Shown here: in pieces, positions 26,277-34,299 of the stretch
Numbering within the stretch: the stretch's first letter is position 1
Layout: every line of letters begins with the position of its first letter
Origin: Umezawaea tangerina
GTDB lineage: Bacteria > Actinomycetota > Actinomycetes > Mycobacteriales > Pseudonocardiaceae
Length of the DNA stretch: 64,000 nucleotides
Assembly: GCF_003002815.1 (NCBI RefSeq)
Contig: NZ_PVTF01000010.1
Location: forward strand, 124,001 to 188,000
Direction: 5' to 3'
The notes under the pieces: model-generated
What the model saw: only the letters and a program-made list of their open reading frames with translations
What the model was told of the DNA's origin: nothing
Databases searched by the model: none
Position numbers and translations under genes: made by a program

Positions 26277-27191
26277 GTGGACGTGCTCGCCGAGGTGCTG
26301 GAGTCCATGCGGACCGGTCGCCCGTCGTCGGTGCGGACCGACGGGTACGCGCCGTGGGGGCTGGGCGTCCGGGGCACCGGCTTCCACGTGGTGCTGCACG
26401 GCGGGTGCTGGCTCGTGCCGCTGGACGGCGCCGCGCCGACCGCGTTGGCGGAGGGCGACGTCGTGTTCCTCGCCGAGGGCGACGGTCACGTGCTCGCCGA
26501 CGACCCCGCCACCCCGGCCTCGGACATCGCCCCCCAGTGGGTCAGCCCCGGCTCACCGGTCGGCGTGCTCTCGTTCGGCGGTGGCGGGCCGCGCACCCGG
26601 ATCCTGTGCGGCCGCTACCACCTCGACCACGGCAGGCGGCACCCGCTGCTCGGCATGCTGCCCCCGGTGATCCTGCTGCGCACCGGCGGGCACCCCGAGC
26701 TGACCGCCGCCGTCGGGCTGCTCGGCTCGGAGCTGGACCGACCGCGTTGCGGGTCGGAGAGCGTCGTCGCGGCGCTGATCGACTCGCTGCTGCTCTACAT
26801 CCTCCGCGCCTGGCTGGAGTCCACGCGGGACGAGGGCGGCTGGGCCTCGGCGCTGAGCGACCCGGTCGTCGCCCCCGCCCTCGCCGCCATGCACCACGAC
26901 CCGGCGGCACCGTGGACCGTCGAGTCCCTGGCCCGGCGGTCGGGTCTGTCGCGCTCGCCGTTCGCGAAGCGGTTCGCCGCGCTCGTGGGCGAACCGCCGC
27001 TGACCTACCTCACCCGCTGGCGGATGTCCGGCGCGGCCCGGCTCCTGCGCGAGTCGGACGTGCCGCTGAGCGCCGTCGCGAGCAGCGCCGGGTACGGCTC
27101 GGAGTACGCGTTCGCCAAGGCGTTCAAGCGCGAGTACGGCGTGGCGCCGGGCCGTTACCGGCGGCACGCCGCGGTGGCGGACCGGCAGTAG
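26277..27191 (+). CDS. AraC-family regulator with cupin_6 ligand domain
   Basis: A 304-residue protein starting at GTG one base after the oxidoreductase stop. The N-terminal half is a cupin_6 domain (GGCWLVPLDG, FGGGGPRTRILCGRYHLD). The C-terminal half contains two helix-turn-helix units: VESLARRSGLSRSPFAKRF and LSAVASSAGYGSEYAFAKAF. It likely regulates the adjacent oxidoreductase in response to a small ligand. Its last 37 bases overlap the end of the opposing SDR gene. Confidence 0.92.
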   Translation: MDVLAEVLESMRTGRPSSVRTDGYAPWGLGVRGTGFHVVLHGGCWLVPLDGAAPTALAEGDVVFLAEGDGHVLADDPATPASDIAPQWVSPGSPVGVLSFGGGGPRTRILCGRYHLDHGRRHPLLGMLPPVILLRTGGHPELTAAVGLLGSELDRPRCGSESVVAALIDSLLLYILRAWLESTRDEGGWASALSDPVVAPALAAMHHDPAAPWTVESLARRSGLSRSPFAKRFAALVGEPPLTYLTRWRMSGAARLLRESDVPLSAVASSAGYGSEYAFAKAFKREYGVAPGRYRRHAAVADRQ

Positions 27192-28123
27192 GCCCAGAGG
27201 GCCTGGCGGTCCACTTCGGACTCCTTGCCCCACGGGAGGTAGTGGGTGGGCCGGACCCGCCGGTCGTGCCAGAAGCGCCCGGTCTCCCGGCCCGCCTCGG
27301 CGGACGCGGCGAGCCAGACGACGGTGTCCGCGCCCTGCTCCGGTGTGCGCAGGAACGGTTTCGCGAGCTGGTGGAACCTCGGCAGCGACGTGCTCACGCC
27401 GGGGGTGTCGGCCCAGCCGGGGTGCATGCTGTGCACCACCACGGCGTCCGTCCTCAGCTCCTCGGCCCACAGCTCGGCCAGCACTACCTGCATCCGCTTC
27501 ACCCGCGAGTACGCCTTCGCCCCGGCGAACTCGCCCTCGCGGTACTCCGGGTCGTCCATCCGCAACGGCTGGCTGTACATCCCGCCCGACGACACGAACA
27601 GCACCCGCCCGTCGGCGGACGCGCGCAGCGCCGGGGCGAGCAGGTCGGTCAGCAGGAACGGCCCGAGCACCGCCGTCGCCAACGCCACCTCGTGCCCGTC
27701 CGCGGTCTCGGTCCGGCTCGGCGGCAGCACACCGGCGTTGTGCACCAGCACGTCCACCGGTCCGGTGAGCCCCTCGGCGAACTTCCGCACGTCGGCCAGG
27801 TCGCTGACGTCGCACCGGTCCACGCGCACCTCCGCGCCGGGCACCCGCGCCAGGATCTCCGCCCGCGCCTTCTCGCCCTTGGCGGTGTCCCGCACCACCA
27901 GCCGCACGATCGCGCCCAGCTCCGCCAGACCGGTCGCGGCCGCCTTGCCCAGCCCCGAGTTCGCCCCCGTCACCACCGCGACCCGGCCGCGCAGCGCCCC
28001 CGCGGGCGGGTCGGCGGGCCAGAAGTGCTTGCGCGCGGTGAACCCCAGCACCGAGTAGCCGGGCGCGATCGCCCGGTCCAGCACGCTGTCCACCACGCCC
28101 GCCACCACACCGGTCACCGTCAC
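27155..28123 (-). CDS. Short-chain dehydrogenase/reductase
   Basis: A 322-residue SDR. The cofactor motif TGANSGLGKAAATG follows a ~45-residue N-terminal extension; NAGV, a catalytic Ser-Tyr region (VSSGGMYSQP and AYSRVKRMQ) and HPGWADTPGV are present. In the usual YxxxK motif the residues are Y-S-R-V-K, so Tyr and Lys are retained. This resembles the DHRS12/retinol-dehydrogenase-like group. The start is GTG 28123. It overlaps the AraC gene tail to tail, and is divergent from the DMT transporter gene. Confidence 0.85.
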   Translation of the reverse strand: MTVTGVVAGVVDSVLDRAIAPGYSVLGFTARKHFWPADPPAGALRGRVAVVTGANSGLGKAAATGLAELGAIVRLVVRDTAKGEKARAEILARVPGAEVRVDRCDVSDLADVRKFAEGLTGPVDVLVHNAGVLPPSRTETADGHEVALATAVLGPFLLTDLLAPALRASADGRVLFVSSGGMYSQPLRMDDPEYREGEFAGAKAYSRVKRMQVVLAELWAEELRTDAVVVHSMHPGWADTPGVSTSLPRFHQLAKPFLRTPEQGADTVVWLAASAEAGRETGRFWHDRRVRPTHYLPWGKESEVDRQALWAYCRSATAACRR

Positions 28124-28203
28124 GCGTCCGACCGTAGTTGCCGGATGGGAGGGTCGCCGGACGACCGGGTCGGGTGGCGGCCCGCGGTGCGAGGGGGTGC
28201 GCG

Positions 28204-29061
28204 GTGTCGGTGACCGTGGTGGTCGTGGTGCTGGCGTCGGCCGTGCTGCACGCGACGTGGAACGCGCTGGCGCACGCGACCGGGGACACGCTGGCCGGGT
28301 TCGTCCTGCTCTGCCTGGGCAGCCTGGCCTGCGCGCTGCCGCTGGTGGTCCTCGCGCCGCCGCCCGACCCCGCCGCGTGGCCGTTCATCGCGGCCTCGGT
28401 CGTCCTCCAGGTCGCCTACCAGGTGTTCCTCCTCCAGGCCTACCGACTCGGCGAGTTCGGCCAGGTGTACCCGCTGGCCAGGGGCACGTCGCCGTGGGTG
28501 GTGGCGGTCCTGTCCGCCACCGTGCTCGGCCACCCGCTGCCCGCGCACCAGTGGGCGGGCGTCCTGACCCTGTCGCTCGGCCTGGTGGTGCTCACCCTGG
28601 CCCACGGCGTGCCCGGTCGTGGCCACCTGCCCGCGTTGGCGGCCGCGTTCGGCACCGGCCTGATGATCGCGGCCTACACCGTGGTCGACGGCAGCGGCGT
28701 CCGGCACGCGGACAGCGTCCTGGGCTACATCGGCTGGGAGTTCCTGCTCCAGGCGCTGCCGCTGCCCCTGTACGCCCTCCTCCGGCACCGCCGGGCGCTG
28801 CCGCCCCGGCTGCGCGCCGCGGGTGGTCGGGCCGTCGTCGGCGGAGCGCTGTCGGCGGTCGCCTACGGCCTGGTCGTGTGGGCCCAGAACCGCGAACCCG
28901 CCAACCTGCCCGCCATCGCCGCCCTGCGCGAGACCAGCATCGTGCTCGGAGCGGTGATCGGCGCCGTGGTGTTCCACGAGCGGTTCGGCCGGGTCCGGCT
29001 GGCCGCCGGCGGGCTGGTCGTGGCGGGGATCGTGCTGCTGGAGCTGGTGGGCCGCGGCTAG
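28204..29061 (+). CDS. EamA/DMT-superfamily transporter
   Basis: About 285 residues from GTG 28204, which has GAGGGGG seven to eight bases upstream. Ten hydrophobic helices in two EamA halves are visible; YQVFLLQAYRLGEFGQVYPLARGTSPW in sense is the conserved first-half loop, and ALRETSIVLGAVIGA the second. Such proteins export or exchange small metabolites; the substrate is unknown. Confidence 0.85.
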   Translation: MSVTVVVVVLASAVLHATWNALAHATGDTLAGFVLLCLGSLACALPLVVLAPPPDPAAWPFIAASVVLQVAYQVFLLQAYRLGEFGQVYPLARGTSPWVVAVLSATVLGHPLPAHQWAGVLTLSLGLVVLTLAHGVPGRGHLPALAAAFGTGLMIAAYTVVDGSGVRHADSVLGYIGWEFLLQALPLPLYALLRHRRALPPRLRAAGGRAVVGGALSAVAYGLVVWAQNREPANLPAIAALRETSIVLGAVIGAVVFHERFGRVRLAAGGLVVAGIVLLELVGRG

Positions 29062-29068
29062 GCGGGCC

Positions 29069-29845
29069 TCAGACCCGCACCGCGGCCACCGCCACCGTCG
29101 TGTACCGCATCGTGAACCCGCCGCCCATGCCGTCGATGGCGGCACCCGCGGCGTCCAGCACCTCGGCCAGCTCCGCCGCGGGCAGCCGCGTCAGCACCCC
29201 CGTGGTCGGCAGCAGGTCCAGCCACTCCTCCCGCGTGTAGTCCCGCTCCCACTCGTAGGACCACCGCTCCGGTTCCCCGAACCCGCCGACCTCGCGCATC
29301 CCGTCCGCGGCCTTGGCGCACATCGCGTCGTAGGCGTCCATCGCCCGCCTGGGCAGAGCTGCCTGGGGGACCGGCATCACGCGCTGGAACACCGACGCGA
29401 CGGCCTCGGCGACCGGGGCGGGCGGGTCGAACACGTGCCAGAACGGGACCAGCAGCCCGCCGGGTCGCAGGACCTCCAGGGCACGCGCGGCACCGGCCAC
29501 CGGGTCGACCCAGTGCCAGGCCTGCCCGGCCGCGACCACGTCGAACGCACGACCGGCCGCGTCCCACGTCTCGAACGTCGAGACCTCCACGTCCAGGCCG
29601 GACCGGCGCGCGTGCTCGGCCATGCGCTCGTCCGGCTCGACCCCCAGCACGGTGCAGCCCGCGTCGCGCAGCTGGCGGGCCTCGATCCCCGTCCCGCAGC
29701 CGACGTCGAGCACGTCCGCGCCCGCCGCGGCGATCCGGGCGATCAGGGCTTCGGGGTAGGCGGGGCGGGTGCGGTCGTAGCGCGCGGCGTCCTCGCCGAA
29801 CGACTCGGCGACCTGGCGGAACCGGTGGGGCTCTACAGTGGGCAT
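29069..29845 (-). CDS. SAM-dependent methyltransferase (Methyltransf_11 type)
   Basis: A 258-residue protein with DVLDVGCGTGIEARQLRDAG, VLGVEPDERM and FDVVAAGQAWHWVDP, features of the yeast Tmt1/trans-aconitate methyltransferase-like group. Its ATG lies inside an inverted repeat (GTGGGC-N4-GCCCAC, 29838-29853) that is one of two operators shared with the divergent TetR gene. TetR binding would therefore block translation start or transcription directly. Substrate unknown. Confidence 0.87.
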   Translation of the reverse strand: MPTVEPHRFRQVAESFGEDAARYDRTRPAYPEALIARIAAAGADVLDVGCGTGIEARQLRDAGCTVLGVEPDERMAEHARRSGLDVEVSTFETWDAAGRAFDVVAAGQAWHWVDPVAGAARALEVLRPGGLLVPFWHVFDPPAPVAEAVASVFQRVMPVPQAALPRRAMDAYDAMCAKAADGMREVGGFGEPERWSYEWERDYTREEWLDLLPTTGVLTRLPAAELAEVLDAAGAAIDGMGGGFTMRYTTVAVAAVRV

Positions 29846-29878
29846 GTGCCCACCCTAGTGGGCAAGCGCCCACTAGGG
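29838..29878. promoter_or_regulatory. Two inverted-repeat operators between methyltransferase and TetR genes
   Basis: Site one is GTGGGC-atgt-GCCCAC (29838-29853). Site two is CCCTAGTGGGC-aagc-GCCCACTAGGG (29853-29878), a perfect 11-bp inverted repeat. They share the same core and spacer length, and their centres are exactly 20 bp apart, two helical turns. This suits side-by-side binding of two TetR dimers. Confidence 0.78.
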
Positions 29879-29893
29879 GAAGGTGCGACCACG

Positions 29894-30475
29894 GTGCCGA
29901 CAGGCGTGCACATCCGGGACGCGCGGCAGCAGCTGTTCGACGCGGCCGAGCGCGTGCTGCTCCGCGACGGCCCGAACGGGCTGACGAGCAGGGCTGTCAC
30001 GACGGAGGCGGACGTCGCCAAGGGCGTGCTGCACCGGCACTTCGCGGACTTCGACGACTTCCTCGCGGAGCTGGTCCGCGACCGCATCGCCCGGATCGCC
30101 GACCAGTCGGCCGCCCTGCTGGCCGCCGCGGGCACGCGCACCGTCGTGGACAACGTGGCCGACGCCCTGACCGACCTGTTCGGCTCGGTCGCCGTCGCCG
30201 TCGTCAGCCTCCTGATCTTCCGCGACGAGCTCCGCGCCCGCCTGCGCGCCACCAGCCCGACCGGTCTGCCGCTGCTCACCGAGGCGGGCGCGATGCTCAC
30301 CGCCTACCTGGCCGCCGAACGCGACCTGGGCCGCCTCGACGCGGACGCCGACGTCGAGGTCCTCGCACCCACCCTCATCGGCTCGGGCCACCTCCTGCAC
30401 GCCGACCGCGAAAGCAGCCGCCCGGACGCGGACGCCGTCCGCAGGTACGTGAGAACAGTGCTCGGCGAGCGATGA
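29894..30475 (+). CDS. TetR-family regulator, divergent from methyltransferase
   Basis: A 193-residue protein from GTG 29894, with AGGGGAAGG ten bases upstream. The GTG at 29846 is in frame but would put both operators inside the gene. The helix-turn-helix is RDARQQLFDAAERVLLRDG, then SRAVTTEADVAKGVLHRHF. The C-terminal ligand domain is unremarkable. Autoregulation and repression of the divergent methyltransferase gene are predicted from the paired operators. Confidence 0.87.
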   Translation: MPTGVHIRDARQQLFDAAERVLLRDGPNGLTSRAVTTEADVAKGVLHRHFADFDDFLAELVRDRIARIADQSAALLAAAGTRTVVDNVADALTDLFGSVAVAVVSLLIFRDELRARLRATSPTGLPLLTEAGAMLTAYLAAERDLGRLDADADVEVLAPTLIGSGHLLHADRESSRPDADAVRRYVRTVLGER

Positions 30476-30504
30476 CATTTCGGCCCGGCGCGTGTCCTAC
30501 CTAG

Positions 30505-30665
30505 GGCGTGTGTCGAAGTCTCGTTCGATGGGAGTCGCGCCTGAGGTGGTTCCTGGCGGTGCGGCCGTCTGGTCCGCATACCGCTGTTGTATGCGGGTCA
30601 GTCGGCCGTGCCCGCAGGGGCCGCGTCAGGCCCGGCTACCGCGAACACGGACTTCGATGCACGCC
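30505..30665. mobile_element. 161-bp MITE with CTAG target duplication (IS5-like ends)
   Basis: Terminal inverted repeats GGCGTGTGTCGAAGTC (left) and GGCGTGCATCGAAGTC (right end, reversed) match at 14 of 16 positions, and weaker similarity extends to about 39 bp. CTAG flanks both ends (30501-30504 and 30666-30669), a YTAR-type duplication as made by IS5-family transposases. Inside lies a perfect hairpin CCGCATAC-N7-GTATGCGG (30574-30596) and no transposase gene. It is inserted just upstream of the serine hydrolase gene. Confidence 0.8.
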
Positions 30666-30695
30666 CTAGGACAGCACACGTGAGAGGCGGATCCG

Positions 30696-31826
30696 ATGAA
30701 GACCCTGCACGACACCCTGAAGGCCCACGTTGGCGACGGCAAGGCCCCAGGCGCCGTCGCCCTGGTGGCCCGCGGTGACCAGGTGGAGGTCGAGGTGGTC
30801 GGCTCGGTCGACGTCGAGGGGTCCGCCCCGATGGCGCGCGACACGATCTTCCGCATCGCCTCCACCACCAAACCCGTCATCGCCGCCGCCACCATGCTCC
30901 TCGTCGAGGACGGCCGCATCGCCCTGGACGACGCCGTCTCCCGCTGGCTCCCCGAGCTCTCGTCCCCCATGGTCGTCCGCACCCCCGACGCCCCCGTCGA
31001 CGACCTCGTGCCTGCCGACCGCCCCATCACCCTCGAAGACCTGCTCACCTTCCGCGCGGGCTACGGCTTCCCGGCCGACTTCTCCCTGCCCGCCGTCGCC
31101 CCGCTCTTCAGCGAGCTCACCCAAGGCCCACCGCAGCCCCAGAAGGTCACGTCCTCCGACGACTGGATGGCCGCCCTCGCCCGCGTCCCCATGCTCCACC
31201 AGCCCGGCGAGGCCTTCCTGTACAACACCTGCTCCGACATCCTGGGCGTCCTGCTGGCCCGGATCTCCGGCCTACCGCTGCAGGACTTCCTCACCGAACG
31301 CCTCTTCGACCCCCTCGGCATGCCCGACACCGCCTTCTCCGTCCCGGCGGACAAGCTCGACCGCTTCACCTCCTACTACCAACCCACCGACACCGGCACC
31401 ACCCTCCTCGACACCCCCACCGGCCAGTGGAGCACCCCACCCGCCTTCCCGTCCGGCGCGGGCGGCCTCGTCTCCACCGTCGACGACTGGCACGCCTTCG
31501 GCCGCATGCTCCTCGACGACGGCGCCAAACTCCTCAGCCCCGACTCGGTCCGCCTCATGACCACCAACCACCTCACCCGCTCCCAACGCGAAGCCGGCGC
31601 GATCTTCCTCGAAGGCCAGGGCTGGGGCTACGGCGGCTCAGTCGACATCGACCACACCGACCCCTGGACCATCCCCGGCCGCTACGGCTGGGTCGGCGGC
31701 ACCGGCACCACCGCCCACATCACCCCGTCAACCGGCACCATCGCCCTCATGATGACCCAGCTGGCCATGACCTCCCCCACCACACCACCGGTCATGCGCG
31801 ACTTCTGGCAGTACGCCAGCGCCTGA
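30696..31826 (+). CDS. Serine hydrolase, class C beta-lactamase/DD-peptidase family
   Basis: A 376-residue protein. The SxxK motif is STTK (FRIASTTKPVIAAATMLLVEDG), the YxN motif is FLYNTCSDILG, and the third motif appears as GWVGGTGTTAH. No signal peptide is visible, so it is probably a cytosolic esterase (EstB-like) rather than a secreted beta-lactamase. The ATG is 27 bases after the right duplication of the MITE, so the native promoter was probably displaced or supplied by it. Third positions are strongly C-biased compared with the preceding genes. Confidence 0.87.
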   Translation: MKTLHDTLKAHVGDGKAPGAVALVARGDQVEVEVVGSVDVEGSAPMARDTIFRIASTTKPVIAAATMLLVEDGRIALDDAVSRWLPELSSPMVVRTPDAPVDDLVPADRPITLEDLLTFRAGYGFPADFSLPAVAPLFSELTQGPPQPQKVTSSDDWMAALARVPMLHQPGEAFLYNTCSDILGVLLARISGLPLQDFLTERLFDPLGMPDTAFSVPADKLDRFTSYYQPTDTGTTLLDTPTGQWSTPPAFPSGAGGLVSTVDDWHAFGRMLLDDGAKLLSPDSVRLMTTNHLTRSQREAGAIFLEGQGWGYGGSVDIDHTDPWTIPGRYGWVGGTGTTAHITPSTGTIALMMTQLAMTSPTTPPVMRDFWQYASA

Positions 31827-31979
31827 CCGCACGGCCCCCAACCGCCCAATTGCCTTGACACCAAAGCAAACCACCCACCCAGGCCACGACACCGCAGAGG
31901 GTCCGGCGACGCCGGAAACGACCACGGCCGCGCCCGCTGTCGGGAGGGGGGACCACGCTGGCAGCAAGGGCAAGTCGCG

Positions 31980-32316
31980 CAACGACACTGGAAGCGAGCA
32001 CCAGCGCACCCACCGTCAGGGAGGGAAGGGGAGGGAGGGGCAACGACGCTGGAGCAACAAGCAAACGCCCCAACAACGTCGGCACCAAGGGGCAGGTCAC
32101 CCAACGACGCTGGAAGCGAACAAACACCCCAACGACGCTGGAAGCAGCCAGCTAGCTACCCAACGACGCTGGAACAAAAGACAAGTCGCCCAACGACGCT
32201 GGAAGCGACCGAACCGGCCCAACGCTGCTGGAGCAGTCAGCCGGCTACCCGACGACGCTGGAAGCGGCCAACAAGCGGCCAACAAGCGGCCAACAAGCGG
32301 CCCACGACGCTGGAAG
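31980..32316 (+). repeat. Array of ~30-bp repeats, copy A
   Basis: The core CAACGACGCTGGAAGC or close variants begins at about 31980, 32041, 32071 (degenerate), 32102, 32130, 32161, 32191, 32220, 32250 and 32302. From 32102 to 32250 the period is 28-31 bp, with 12-16 variable bases between cores. The last interval is widened by four copies of a GGCCAACAAGC-like 12-mer. The same array, five units long, precedes the identical stem-loop at 47.3 kb. Confidence 0.85.
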
Positions 32317-32336
32317 CGAGCGGTGCTCGTCCGCTC

Positions 32337-32456
32337 GTGCGGTCGGCTTGACTTGGGGTTTTTGGGCTTAAAATTGGTCGGCGGGCAGGCTCTACCACCT
32401 GCCCTTTTTCGCCCGACGAAGCCCAAAAAAGGGGCCCCAAGTCAAGCCGACCGCAC
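32337..32456. repeat. Long imperfect stem-loop, copy A
   Basis: The left arm (32337-32369) begins GTGCGGTCGGCTTGACTTGG and pairs with the right arm (32419-32456) except for a 4-5 base bulge near the T/A tracts. The loop contains a second hairpin, GGCAGG-ctctacca-CCTGCC followed by CTTTTT, which looks like an intrinsic terminator on the plus strand. The 176-bp block 32305-32480 is about 95% identical to 47292-47466. Confidence 0.88.
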
Positions 32457-32460
32457 CTAG

Positions 32461-32555
32461 GTCCGCTGCAGCGATACCCCGTAGTCCGCTGTAGCGACAC
32501 CCTCGGAGTCCACGGCACCGACACCCCTGGAGTCCGCGGCACCGACACCGGGCGA
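32461..32555. repeat. Four 24-bp repeats after stem-loop A
   Basis: Units start at 32461, 32484, 32508 and 32532, with consensus GTCCGCtGyAGCGACACCCC plus 3-4 bases. The same repeat continues stem-loop copy B at 47447. Confidence 0.75.
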
Positions 32556-32635
32556 CCCCCACTCCACCCACCCACCAACACACACATGAAACTTCGTCAC
32601 TTTTTTGTCCGTCGAGTGCGGCACACTGGCGGGCC

Positions 32636-33406
32636 ATGAGCGCACTGGACGAGTTCCGCGAAGCGGCCCGGAAGCAGGACGTGCCCGAGCACGTCGTCGA
32701 CCGCGCCGTCGCACTGGCACGTCCCAGCCTAGAACTCTTCGTGCTCTCCGGCACCAACGGCTTCAACGGTTCCGCTGGCGCACCCGGTGCACCCGTGGGC
32801 CAGTACCTGGGCAACCCGTACCTTCCCGACGACGTGGAATGGTCCGGCTACCCCGACTTCGTCGCCTCGGTAGACCTGTCAGCGGTTCCGGTGGGGGAGC
32901 TGGACATCCCGTTGCCGGAGGACGGGCACCTGCTGTTCTTCGCCGACCGCCGCACCCCTGACTGGGAACCCGACGTCCACTGCTGGGTCGTGTACGTCCC
33001 GGCGGGCACGCCGACCTCCGAACGGGTCCCAACCCCCGAGCACCTGAAGTACACCAGGGGAGCGCGGCCGCTGGTGGCGAGGTTGGACCGGCACGTGCCG
33101 GACTTCAACAACACCATCGCTCTCGGCGCCGAGGTCAGCGGGTTGTTCGACGAGCACCTGCTGAGCGTCGACGGGTGTCCCGCCACCGCCAACGAGCTCA
33201 TCATCGGCGGCTACACCCACCCCATCCACGAGGACCCGTGCGAGTGGCCCGACACCCGTGCCGACGCGGAAGTCCTGCTCGCCCAGTCGTTCTTCCCCTA
33301 CCTGGACGACCCCGGCCGCTGCGGGGCGTACTGGCTGATCACGCACAAGGACCTGGCCGAGCGGAACTTCGCCAACGCCCGGCTCCGCGAACAGCACTAC
33401 CTCTGA
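32636..33406 (+). CDS. DUF1963 (YwqG-like) protein
   Basis: A 256-residue cytosolic protein. Family features are NPYLPDDVEWSGYP near the start of the fold, LLFFADRR, and IGGYTHPIHEDPCEWP, corresponding to the conserved GG.p.p.Q.dp segment. Function is unknown for the family. It follows the composite repeat, which would insulate it from the hydrolase gene. Confidence 0.8.
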   Translation: MSALDEFREAARKQDVPEHVVDRAVALARPSLELFVLSGTNGFNGSAGAPGAPVGQYLGNPYLPDDVEWSGYPDFVASVDLSAVPVGELDIPLPEDGHLLFFADRRTPDWEPDVHCWVVYVPAGTPTSERVPTPEHLKYTRGARPLVARLDRHVPDFNNTIALGAEVSGLFDEHLLSVDGCPATANELIIGGYTHPIHEDPCEWPDTRADAEVLLAQSFFPYLDDPGRCGAYWLITHKDLAERNFANARLREQHYL

Positions 33407-33619
33407 CCCGTCGCGAACCCCTGCCAGGGCAACCTTTCCGGCACCGCCGGTGGTGCGCAGGCGACCTGGGCCACATCGGACTCGTCCACCCGTGGCTCGA
33501 CCCTGCTCCGGCACCGCTGATCCGGCCTCGGCGCGGCGTCCCCGGCGTTATGCGGACGCGCACCGCTGGTGTTGTTCCACCACCGACCCGTCACCCCTCG
33601 CGACGCGATGACAGCCGGG

Positions 33620-34087
33620 TCAGCGCTTTCCGCTCTGCTTGCGTTCGGTCAACCGTTCGGTCTGCCCGCGCAGGATCGCGACGGTGCGGACGACGTAGTC
33701 GTCGATCACGGCCTGCTCGGCCGGGGTGTAGCGGGTCGCCATCCGCCGCATGGCGGCGGCGAGCTCGTCGAACAGTCCACTGTGGGCGCTGATGCCCGAG
33801 TCGGTGCTGCCGACCAGGATCCTCCTGCGGTCGTTCGGATCGACCTCGCGCCGCACCAGTCCCGCGGCCTCCAACCGGTCGATCATGCCGGTGACCGCGC
33901 CGGGGGTGAGGCCGATCTCCTTGGCGAGGGCGCCCGCGGACAGCGGTCCGCCGCGGATCAGCGCGAGCGCGCGCTGGTCACCCGCGCTGACACCGAGGTG
34001 CTGCCCCACCGCCTCGTGGAACATCACCACCGCCGTGCTCAGCTCGCGTCCGAGGTCGACGCCCCGATCCTCCGCCATGCCCGGCAC
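33620..34087 (-). CDS. MarR-family transcriptional regulator
   Basis: A 155-residue protein. The winged helix is LSAGALAKEIGLTPGAVTGMIDRLEAAGLV, then the wing DPNDRRRILV. The GTG at 34087 has GGAGG four bases upstream and is preferred over the ATG at 34078. The AT-rich region just upstream carries an inverted TTTTAG/TTAAAA pair that may be its operator. No obvious target gene is adjacent. Confidence 0.88.
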   Translation of the reverse strand: MPGMAEDRGVDLGRELSTAVVMFHEAVGQHLGVSAGDQRALALIRGGPLSAGALAKEIGLTPGAVTGMIDRLEAAGLVRREVDPNDRRRILVGSTDSGISAHSGLFDELAAAMRRMATRYTPAEQAVIDDYVVRTVAILRGQTERLTERKQSGKR

Positions 34088-34103
34088 TTTACCTCCGGAT
34101 ATA

Positions 34104-34124
34104 TTTTAGTACAGTGAATTAAAA
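34104..34124. promoter_or_regulatory. Possible MarR operator
   Basis: TTTTAG (34104-34109) and TTAAAA (34119-34124) form an imperfect inverted pair in a stretch that is strikingly AT-rich for this genome (34101-34125). It lies just upstream of the MarR start. Confidence 0.4.
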
Positions 34125-34299
34125 CATCTGGGGGAAGACCGGCATGGGGACGCACGAACGGCCATGCGATCGCCTGGTGGGTCGGCCTGCTCAAGCAGAT
34201 CTTGACCGCCTGTCACGACTGCTCCACAGGTGATCCCTTGGAGTGGAAAACCAGGCTCAGCAGTGGTTTCCGGGCCGACGAGCGCTAGTTTCGGATGTC

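Larger units (their letters stand above)
31827..32635. other. 809-bp gene-free interval holding composite repeat copy A
   Basis: No open frame here has coding character. The interval contains, in order, degenerate C/A-rich sequence, a 30-bp repeat array, a long stem-loop and a 24-bp repeat array, all listed separately. The last ~80 bases are an ordinary upstream region for the DUF1963 gene, with an AT-rich stretch near 32584-32608. Confidence 0.8.

Noticed and set aside
30492-30683. Short frame within the MITE
   Set aside because: It lies mostly in the element and has no similarity to a transposase; both ends of the element translate to related peptides only because the ends are inverted repeats.
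32102-32316. CRISPR-like array
   Set aside because: Core is only 16 bases with degenerate copies and 12-16 base inserts of low complexity; no cas genes in the window.
31855-32460. Open frame of ~200 codons across the 30-bp repeats and stem-loop, plus strand
   Set aside because: It runs through repeats whose period is 28-31 bp, so the frame of the repeat changes from unit to unit, and ends inside a long hairpin. No coding bias or domain.
33407-33619. Possible mobile-element remnant between the DUF1963 and MarR genes
   Set aside because: No terminal repeats, target duplication or transposase fragment could be found; treated as ordinary intergenic DNA.
34144-34233. A 29-codon frame between the MarR and XRE regulator genes
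   Set aside because: No ribosome binding site, no similarity, and too short to support by sequence alone.
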